A DNA stretch of 64,000 nt from Thermomicrobiales bacterium (GTDB lineage: Bacteria; Chloroflexota; Chloroflexia; Thermomicrobiales; UBA6265). The notes beneath the pieces were generated by a model. That model saw only the letters and a program-made list of their open reading frames with translations, was not told the origin of the DNA and did no database searches. A program made the position numbers and the translations under genes. The DNA lies in assembly GCA_020432165.1 (NCBI GenBank), contig JAGQGU010000006.1, positions 62,001 through 126,000 on the forward strand. Direction: 5' to 3'. This document shows positions 59,001-64,000 of this stretch, one piece after another; the first letter of the stretch is position 1; every line of letters begins with the position of its first letter.

Positions 59001-59065
59001 AGGCACCGGAACTCAATCAAAACCTTCCCATCGAAGAGGAATTCGAATGCGAGGCCTGTCAATAG
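56054..59065 (+). CDS. nrdA: Ribonucleotide reductase large subunit, class I
   Basis: 1003 residues. N-terminal ATP-cone (VRKRDGRVVPYTRDRIAHAIEMAW, residues about 10-95) and a second, degenerate cone-like region (IRLIDQDGTEVLVNRAVIREWLED ..., 115-205). The ten-stranded barrel has redox Cys341 (SSCFL), thiyl-radical Cys555 in NLCTEI with Asn553 and Glu557, and Cys570 (VCNLASINL). The C-terminal shuttle pair is Cys999/Cys1002 (CEAC). Makes deoxynucleotides from ribonucleoside diphosphates with NrdB. The linker before the final cysteines (about 918-974) is encoded by a palindromic genomic repeat and is unlike the rest. RBS is hidden in a hairpin below the B12 riboswitch. Confidence 0.95.
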   Translation: MTDVLNAIAITTVRKRDGRVVPYTRDRIAHAIEMAWRAELGVPFPDVMDAGEARRIEAVADAVEAQLPAIVDADNAVDVESIQDIVEQQLMIAGAHTVARRYILYRDARARARQGATIRLIDQDGTEVLVNRAVIREWLEDAAGTIGAEIDRDDIEREVMASIRDGMKLAELDRAIVLAGRARIERRLVYGTFTARALLRTIYSDVVGKRVNVRDAEHFYAETFVRNIPFGVENDLLTPELLKFNLPRLAAALKPERDLKFRYLGLQTLFDRYLIHHKQQRIELPQAFWMRVAMGLALAETPDQRDDRAIEFYEMLSTFRVCSSSPTLFNAGTRHPQLSSCFLTSVEDDLAHIFKSVSDNALLSKWSGGLGNDWTNVRALGSRIHGTNGQSQGVVPFLKVVNDAAVAVNQGGKRKGAVAAYLEVWHADFLEFLDLRKNSGDDRRRTHDMHTAAWIPDLFMERVQANGSWTLFSPSDVSDLHHLYGDAFRAKYEEYELAAQDGAFPNSQTMSATDLWRRLLSATFETGHPWLTFKDPSNLRSPQDHTGVVHNSNLCTEILLNTSIDEVAVCNLASINLPTHMVNGQLDREMLGESVATAMRMLDNVIDINFYPIPEAENANQKHRPVGLGMMGFQDCLWQLGVSYASPEAMQFADESMELISWYAIMASALLAGERGTYSSFAGSKWDRDILPIDSLALVDAQRGTPVEVNRDTKLDWQPVRDAIREHGMRNSNTMAIAPTATIANIQGVTQSIEPLFTNLFVKSNLSGEFTIVNEYLIADLEQAGLWDDDMLAELKYWDGSIAAIERIPEELRRAYPTAFEIEPEWLIEAAARRQKWIDQGQSLNLYIAEPNGKRLNDMYMQAWLSGLKTTYYLRSRGATQNEKSTIDINRFGLQPRWMKNASASARVGVDRAPASDVAPGYRRWQSAALTPGERDEMSSRGSSAAPQNDTEISSGHGSGAARLPQAETSSAATNRGAEVLRQAPELNQNLPIEEEFECEACQ
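58805..58975 (+). repeat. In-frame palindromic repeat in nrdA linker
   Basis: First part 58805-58858: GTAGCC, CCCCGGGG (58809-58816), GGGTA/TACCC arms (58814-58818, 58844-58848) and inner GGCAG/CTGCC (58827-58831, 58836-58840). Last part 58925-58975: outer GGTAGCGG/CCGCTACC with GGGGCAG/CTGCCCC (58931-58949) and GGCGGAG/CTCCGCC (58951-58969), a three-way junction. The stretch reads through in frame and adds about 57 residues, rich in Ser, Ala and Gly. Confidence 0.75.
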
Positions 59066-59134
59066 AACGAGGTCGATGATGACGCAGGGGCGGATATCTT
59101 GCAGGATTCGCCCTCATATTGAGGATTGCTTGTT

Positions 59135-60202
<1,068 letters not shown>

Positions 60203-60207
60203 GAGAT

Positions 60208-60243
60208 GCAGGGGAGCCCGGCAACGAAGCCGGGCTCCCCTGC
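60208..60243 (+). terminator. Terminator of the nrdAB operon
   Basis: Perfect 15-pair stem GCAGGGGAGCCCGGC (60208-60222) and GCCGGGCTCCCCTGC (60229-60243), loop AACGAA, six bases after the nrdB stop. Ends with GCTACC as the palindromic repeats do, so it may be a repeat used as terminator. Confidence 0.7.
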
Positions 60244-60279
60244 TACCCATCCGGTTTGTGGCGACACATTAGGAGCCGT

Positions 60280-60831
60280 CTAACCTGCTGGAGTCGCTTC
60301 CGTGACCGGTGCTACTGAGCCGGCTGGCCAGATACCAACGACAAATTCGATCTCGTTGCGGCTGCGATTCTCCGGTCGGATCATCACCCGGCCTTCTGTA
60401 CCGCTCTGATCCACTTGCGCCAGATCAAGCATGATGGCGCCATCGGCGTTCAGTGTGCCTTCCACATCGACACAGGCGAGGATCGGTGAGCGGGTGGAAT
60501 CGTCCTGATGAACCACCACCGCGTAGTCGCCACTGATCAATGTCTGCACATCGCCGATATGATCGATGTCATCAATCTCGCCCCACATTGAGTTCGGGCG
60601 ATCACCGCCGGTGCCGATCTCGCTCCAGACTCGTCGCAGCGTGATGCGATCGTTCTCGAGTTCAGAAATCTCGGTGGCGTTGCGGGAGTTGGCTGCTTCG
60701 GCACACGTGGTGCGATAGAGGTAGGCGGTTGGATCGTTATCCCAGATCTGTGCCGACGTGGTGAATCCTGGCAGTGCGAACATTGCCGCAATCACCGCAA
60801 CGCCTGCAGTTCGTATGAGTTTGGATTTCAT
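60280..60831 (-). CDS. Secreted hypothetical protein
   Basis: 183 residues. Signal peptide (LIRTAGVAVIAAMFALPGFTTSAQ), then one small domain with two cysteines (TTCAEAAN and LACVDVEG) and strands such as YAVVVHQDD, GTLNADGAIMLDLAQVD, GRVMIRPE, EIEFVVGIWPAG. I do not recognise a family. It has its own promoter at 60900-60928. It is convergent with nrdB. Confidence 0.6.
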   Translation of the reverse strand: MKSKLIRTAGVAVIAAMFALPGFTTSAQIWDNDPTAYLYRTTCAEAANSRNATEISELENDRITLRRVWSEIGTGGDRPNSMWGEIDDIDHIGDVQTLISGDYAVVVHQDDSTRSPILACVDVEGTLNADGAIMLDLAQVDQSGTEGRVMIRPENRSRNEIEFVVGIWPAGSVAPVTEATPAG

Positions 60832-60899
60832 GGTTCCATCTCCCTCTCTCGTGAATAAATCTCCAGTAGGAATCGCCGTCGGGTGGTCCCTTGCATCTC

Positions 60900-60928
60900 A
60901 GTATAGTTAACAATTCTTATGTCTACAA
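60900..60928 (-). promoter_or_regulatory. Promoter of the secreted protein gene
   Basis: Minus-strand TTGTAG (60928-60923), 17 bases, TATACT (60905-60900), about 70 bases before the ATG at 60831. The rest of 60832-61170 (339 bases) contains a terminator at 61106-61135 and a doubtful 43-codon frame. Confidence 0.55.
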
Positions 60929-61105
60929 ATTCGGATTATGAAGAGTTGTGCTCATAGGGAATACAACTACAGATAGTATCTCTATGGCGTTATGAATGTC
61001 GTAAACGAGAGTGAACGGGGTAACAAGATGACGTCTCACCTAAATAGTTTCGGCGAACGAATTTTTGGTTCCGGCTGTTGCCTGCATGGACCGGAGATAA
61101 AGAAA

Positions 61106-61135
61106 CCCGGAATGCACAGTTGAGTGCACTCCGGG
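61106..61135 (-). terminator. Terminator of the sugar ABC operon
   Basis: Arms CCCGGAATGCAC (61106-61117) and GTGCACTCCGGG (61124-61135), one mismatch, loop AGTTGA; on the minus strand the stem is followed by TTTCTTTAT. It lies 35 bases after the permease stop. Confidence 0.75.
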
Positions 61136-61170
61136 AGTAGTAAGTCGATTGCGTTGGATTCGGTGTGATG

Positions 61171-62031
61171 TTATCCCTTGACCGAACCCGCCATGATGCC
61201 GCGGACGAAGTACTTGCCGAGAACAATGTAAATCAGCAGCGTTGGCAGCGCCGTCAGCACCGCGCCCGCCATGACCACGTTCCACTCGACACTAAACGAT
61301 CCGCTGAGGTTGTTCAGAGCCACGGTAATCGGCTGTCTGGCCGGATTGGTGATAACGGTGAGACCGAAGAGGAACTCGTTCCAGATATTGGTGAACTGGA
61401 AGATACCAACCACCACAAAAGCCGGGATGCTTAGCGGCAACATCACCTGGAAGAAGATTTGCAGCAGTCCGGCACCATCCACCGTCGCCGCTTCCACGAG
61501 CTCGGTCGGTACATTCGCGAAGTAGTTGCGGAAGATCAGGGTGGTGAAAGGTAATCCATACACAACATGTACCAGGATCAAGCCAGCCATATTGCCATAG
61601 AGGCCAATACTCTGCAGGAATTTGATCAGCGGAATCAGGATGCTCTGGTAGGGGATGAACATCCCGAAGAGCATGAGTGTAAAGAGCAGATCGCTCCCCC
61701 GGAACTTCCACTTGCTGAGGATATAGCCGTTCAGCGCGCCCAGGAATCCGGAGATAATCGTTGCAGGCACCACCAGCGTGACACTACTCCAGACATTGGG
61801 GCTGAGTTTGTCCCATGCCTGGCCGTAACCACCCAGACTGAGCTTGCTGGGGAGCTGCCACATCCGGCTGAAGCTGACCACATCGGCGGTCTTCAGTCCG
61901 TTTACCACCATTACGTAGACCGGGATGAGATAGAAGACCAGCATGATGCCGAGAAAGATCAGGCCAATAGTCTTGCCGACACCCAACTTCTTGTTCTCGG
62001 ATTTGCGTGGTGAACCAAGTGCTGTGGCCAT
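61171..62031 (-). CDS. Sugar ABC importer permease, MalG-like
   Basis: 286 residues from ATG 62031; the longer frame upstream lies within the other permease gene. Six helices, with the cytoplasmic EAA loop ELVEAATVDGAGLLQIFFQVMLPLSIPAF typical of carbohydrate importer (CUT1) permeases. FIPYQSILIPLIKFLQSIGLYGNMAGLIL and FTLMLFGMFIPYQ match MalG. It forms a heterodimer with the gene at 62034 and works with a shared MsmX/MalK-like ATPase not present here. Last gene of the operon; terminator follows. Confidence 0.92.
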   Translation of the reverse strand: MATALGSPRKSENKKLGVGKTIGLIFLGIMLVFYLIPVYVMVVNGLKTADVVSFSRMWQLPSKLSLGGYGQAWDKLSPNVWSSVTLVVPATIISGFLGALNGYILSKWKFRGSDLLFTLMLFGMFIPYQSILIPLIKFLQSIGLYGNMAGLILVHVVYGLPFTTLIFRNYFANVPTELVEAATVDGAGLLQIFFQVMLPLSIPAFVVVGIFQFTNIWNEFLFGLTVITNPARQPITVALNNLSGSFSVEWNVVMAGAVLTALPTLLIYIVLGKYFVRGIMAGSVKG

Positions 62032-62033
62032 GG

Positions 62034-63050
62034 CTACACGTCCTTCATTGAGCGGGCGAGGTAGGGCACGATCACCAGACTCACCATAAAGAGCATTACT
62101 ACAGAGGCTGCCGCACCGGTGTTGTACTCCAGCACCTTGAATGTCTTGTCGAACATAAAGATACCGGGCACTTCGGTAGCGTATCCTGGTCCACGCCCCG
62201 ACATCGCATAGACGAGATCGAAGATTTTGAGGCTGACGTGGCCGAGAATGATCAGACAACTGATGGTGATGGGTTTGAGCAGGGGAATAATGATGTCCCG
62301 GTAGAGTTGCCACATGCTGGCGCCATCGAGGGAAGCAGCTTCGCGTACATCATCGCTGATCGCAGCAAGACCGCTCAGATACATCGCCATCGCGAATCCG
62401 CTGAGCTGCCACACCGCCGCAATGATCACCGGAATCATCGCCGCCGGAATACCGATTTGCGCCTTGATGATGTCTGGTAGTGGAATAATGCTGCCGAGAT
62501 CGCCAATCACGCGTGGATCGGTGATCCATTTGGGCGCAAATGGCCCCATACCCAGCTTGTCCAATACCCAATTGATACCCAGAGTATCGATGAGGACATT
62601 GATGCCGGTCTCCGGATTGAAAATCCAGCGCCAGGCGACACCGGTAACCACAAACGAGAGCGCATACGGGAAGAGAAAAACATTGCGGAAGAGCGCATTT
62701 CCGGGAATATGTTGATCCAGCAATATCGCAAAGATCAGCCCTAACCCCACCGCAAAGAGCAACATAAAGACCGTGAAAACAATGGTATTGCGGATATTGA
62801 TCTGGAAACGGGTCATGTGGAAGAGGGCATCGTATACCTTCCACCATGGATCAGCGATGCTCCAGTCGGTGATGGCACTATCCCAATTGGAAATCGAGAT
62901 CCAGATGGTGGTGCCGATGAAGCCATAAACGAAAATCGCCAGGAGAATCACACTGGGTGAAAGGAGCAGAGGTCCTATCGCCCGGTCGAACCGACTCTTG
63001 TGCGCACGTTCGATCTCATGCTGGGGAGGAATCGCAACCTCGGCTGCCAT
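62034..63050 (-). CDS. Sugar ABC importer permease, MalF-like
   Basis: 338 residues. Six to seven helices: an N-terminal cytoplasmic tail, helix near 28-48, an extracytoplasmic segment (ISNWDSAITDWSIADPWWKVYDALF), then FTVFMLLFAVGLGLIFAILL, NVFLFPYALSFVVTGVAWRWIFNP and the EAA loop DVREAASLDGASMWQLYRDIIIPLLKPI. CUT1 permease, upstream of the MalG-like partner by two bases. The hairpin at 63082 lies between it and the binding protein gene. Confidence 0.92.
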   Translation of the reverse strand: MAAEVAIPPQHEIERAHKSRFDRAIGPLLLSPSVILLAIFVYGFIGTTIWISISNWDSAITDWSIADPWWKVYDALFHMTRFQINIRNTIVFTVFMLLFAVGLGLIFAILLDQHIPGNALFRNVFLFPYALSFVVTGVAWRWIFNPETGINVLIDTLGINWVLDKLGMGPFAPKWITDPRVIGDLGSIIPLPDIIKAQIGIPAAMIPVIIAAVWQLSGFAMAMYLSGLAAISDDVREAASLDGASMWQLYRDIIIPLLKPITISCLIILGHVSLKIFDLVYAMSGRGPGYATEVPGIFMFDKTFKVLEYNTGAAASVVMLFMVSLVIVPYLARSMKDV

Positions 63051-63081
63051 CGCCGAACCTTTCCGGAACCTGATACAGAGA

Positions 63082-63107
63082 GGCGGGTGCGCACTTGCGC
63101 ACCCGCC
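63082..63107 (-). terminator. Hairpin between binding-protein and permease genes
   Basis: GGCGGGTGCGCA (63082-63093) pairs with TGCGCACCCGCC (63096-63107). It lies just after the binding protein stop and 32 bases before the permease start. In sugar importers such a stem often lowers expression of the permeases or protects the upstream mRNA. Confidence 0.6.
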
Positions 63108-63119
63108 CGTAAGCGTCCT

Positions 63120-64000
63120 TTAGCTGCCGAGCTCAGCTGCTGCGGCGGCATCGGCGAGTTCCATCTGGAACGATGCCGCATCGAGCGAAACGAGCACGTT
63201 TACGCAGGCTTCACCGATAGCTGCCTGGAACTTCGGTGCAGCTGCGGCACCGTGAGCGTTGCTCGGAACAACTGCCGAATCGGCGAAGTCCGCAGCGCTC
63301 CACTGGCCGTAAGCGTTCAGCGTGCTGGCATCAACATCGGTACGGGCCGGAATGCAGCCCTTGTTCGGCGCAAAGGCGATCTGTGCTTCGGCACTACCCA
63401 CCGCCTTCAGCCAGGTGCGGGCATTGTTCGGGTGGGGTGCGCCTACCGGCAACACGAAGCCATCCACCACCGAAATGAAGATACCGTCCGTACCCGGATG
63501 CGCGGCATAGCCAATGGTGTCTTGTACACCAGCGACCACGGCGTTACCGTAGGCCCAGTCACCCATGCTGGTGAAACCGGCCGTGCCTTCCATCACCTTG
63601 CTCATGGCACCATCCCAGGTGAGAGCCGGATGATCTTCGTTCACATAGCCGAGTACCTTCACCAGATCCTCGCAGGCGGCCTTTACTTCATCGCCATCCC
63701 AGGCGGTGGTGCCATCCCACAGACCGACATAGGCTTCGGCGCCGAGGCGGGAGGCCAGAATGTTCTCGAAGAGTTGCGGTGTCTCGAAGCCATCCTTGGA
63801 GCCGAGGGCCAGCGCAGTGATTCCTGCGGCCTTGAGGGTATCCGCAATGGTGAAGAACTCATCGATGCTGATGGTCTCCGCTACCTCTACGCCATTGTCA
63901 GCGAGAACCTGCTTGTTGAAGAAGACAACATTGCCGCGGTGCACACCGACCGGAATGATGTATTTGCTGCCACCGATGGTGGATTGCGCCGCCAAGCCTT
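63120..64000 (-). CDS. Sugar-binding protein of ABC importer, 5'-truncated
   Basis: Open from the window edge (no start codon in view); 292 residues or more remain. Extracellular solute-binding protein family 1: SKYIIPVGVHRGNVVFFNKQVLADNGVEVAE, FFTIADTLKAAGITALALGSKDG, FTSMGDWAYGNAVVAG, ARTWLKAVGSAEAQIAFAPNKGCIPARTDVD. The signal peptide and first lobe lie outside. It binds a sugar or oligosaccharide at the outer face for the two permeases downstream. Substrate is unknown; it may be fed by the GH13 enzyme elsewhere in the genome, but no linkage is seen. Confidence 0.9.
   Translation of the reverse strand, partial: GLAAQSTIGGSKYIIPVGVHRGNVVFFNKQVLADNGVEVAETISIDEFFTIADTLKAAGITALALGSKDGFETPQLFENILASRLGAEAYVGLWDGTTAWDGDEVKAACEDLVKVLGYVNEDHPALTWDGAMSKVMEGTAGFTSMGDWAYGNAVVAGVQDTIGYAAHPGTDGIFISVVDGFVLPVGAPHPNNARTWLKAVGSAEAQIAFAPNKGCIPARTDVDASTLNAYGQWSAADFADSAVVPSNAHGAAAAPKFQAAIGEACVNVLVSLDAASFQMELADAAAAAELGS

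Noticed and set aside
60992-61123. 43-codon frame (ATG 60992 to TGA 61123) with GSGCCLHGPE near its end
   Set aside because: It runs into the terminator of the opposite operon, has no clear ribosome-binding site, and does not look like a known small protein or precursor peptide.
62032-62313. N-terminal extension of the MalG-like permease frame
   Set aside because: It overlaps the MalF-like gene on the same strand and reads as frame-shifted shadow sequence.

Overview
The window reads as a bacterial chromosome segment of moderate GC (roughly 55-60% by eye). The best guess for the source is Chloroflexota, perhaps a Thermomicrobia-like lineage. This is inference from gene style: large HTH-ATPase-TPR regulators, repeated SH3b/NlpC secreted proteins, many twin-arginine-like signal peptides, GAAC-N4-GTTC SOS box at recA, and B12-riboswitch control of an aerobic ribonucleotide reductase. 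No rRNA, tRNA, CRISPR array, prophage or transposase gene was found.

Layout. 0.3-3.1 kb: feoA-feoA-feoB-Cys-rich ferrous iron uptake operon with overlapping genes. 3.1-12.4 kb: single genes on both strands (secreted GH13 glucosidase, beta-propeller protein, zinc/manganese-binding lipoprotein-like ZnuA with two palindromic operators, nucleotidyltransferase, YihY membrane protein, a dCache-SnoaL protein, M20 dipeptidase). 12.6-22.4 kb: S9 peptidase, then eight co-directional ABC-transport genes in three modules (YtrA-type regulated module; NatA with two NatB-like permeases; a BcrAB-like pair). 22.5-23.6 kb: recA with a readable promoter and SOS box. 23.9-30 kb: two giant HTH-ATPase-TPR regulators. 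30-38.8 kb: envelope-related genes, including a 989-residue SH3b/NlpC protein with a long leader, a coiled-coil protein and a SIMPL protein. 38.9-43.8 kb: PatB-type C-S lyase, two tandem MFS permeases and a DUF347-type membrane protein. 43.9-47.8 kb: OmpR-type two-component system divergent from dedA-uppP (undecaprenyl phosphate recycling), with paired direct-repeat operators between them. 47.9-50.3 kb: DAHP synthase and chorismate mutase, then two small genes. 50.3-55.6 kb: VTC polyphosphate-polymerase-like protein, DUF4956, CotH and a second two-component system. 55.7-60.2 kb: cobalamin riboswitch, nrdA, nrdB. 60.3-64 kb: secreted protein and a sugar ABC importer (both permeases and a truncated binding protein).

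The strongest findings are three. (1) A 249-bp transposase-less element (17-bp imperfect terminal inverted repeats, 9-bp target duplication) sits exactly in the loop of a terminator-like hairpin after patB; the same hairpin is intact at 12.45 kb, next to a related element. (2) The ribonucleotide reductase has the Phe/Glu signature of class Ic (Mn/Fe) NrdB, a NrdA with ATP-cone region(s), and a B12 riboswitch with a visible Shine-Dalgarno-sequestering hairpin. (3) The linker before the C-terminal redox Cys pair of NrdA is built in part from an in-frame palindromic genomic repeat, related in design to an intergenic cloverleaf repeat after recA.
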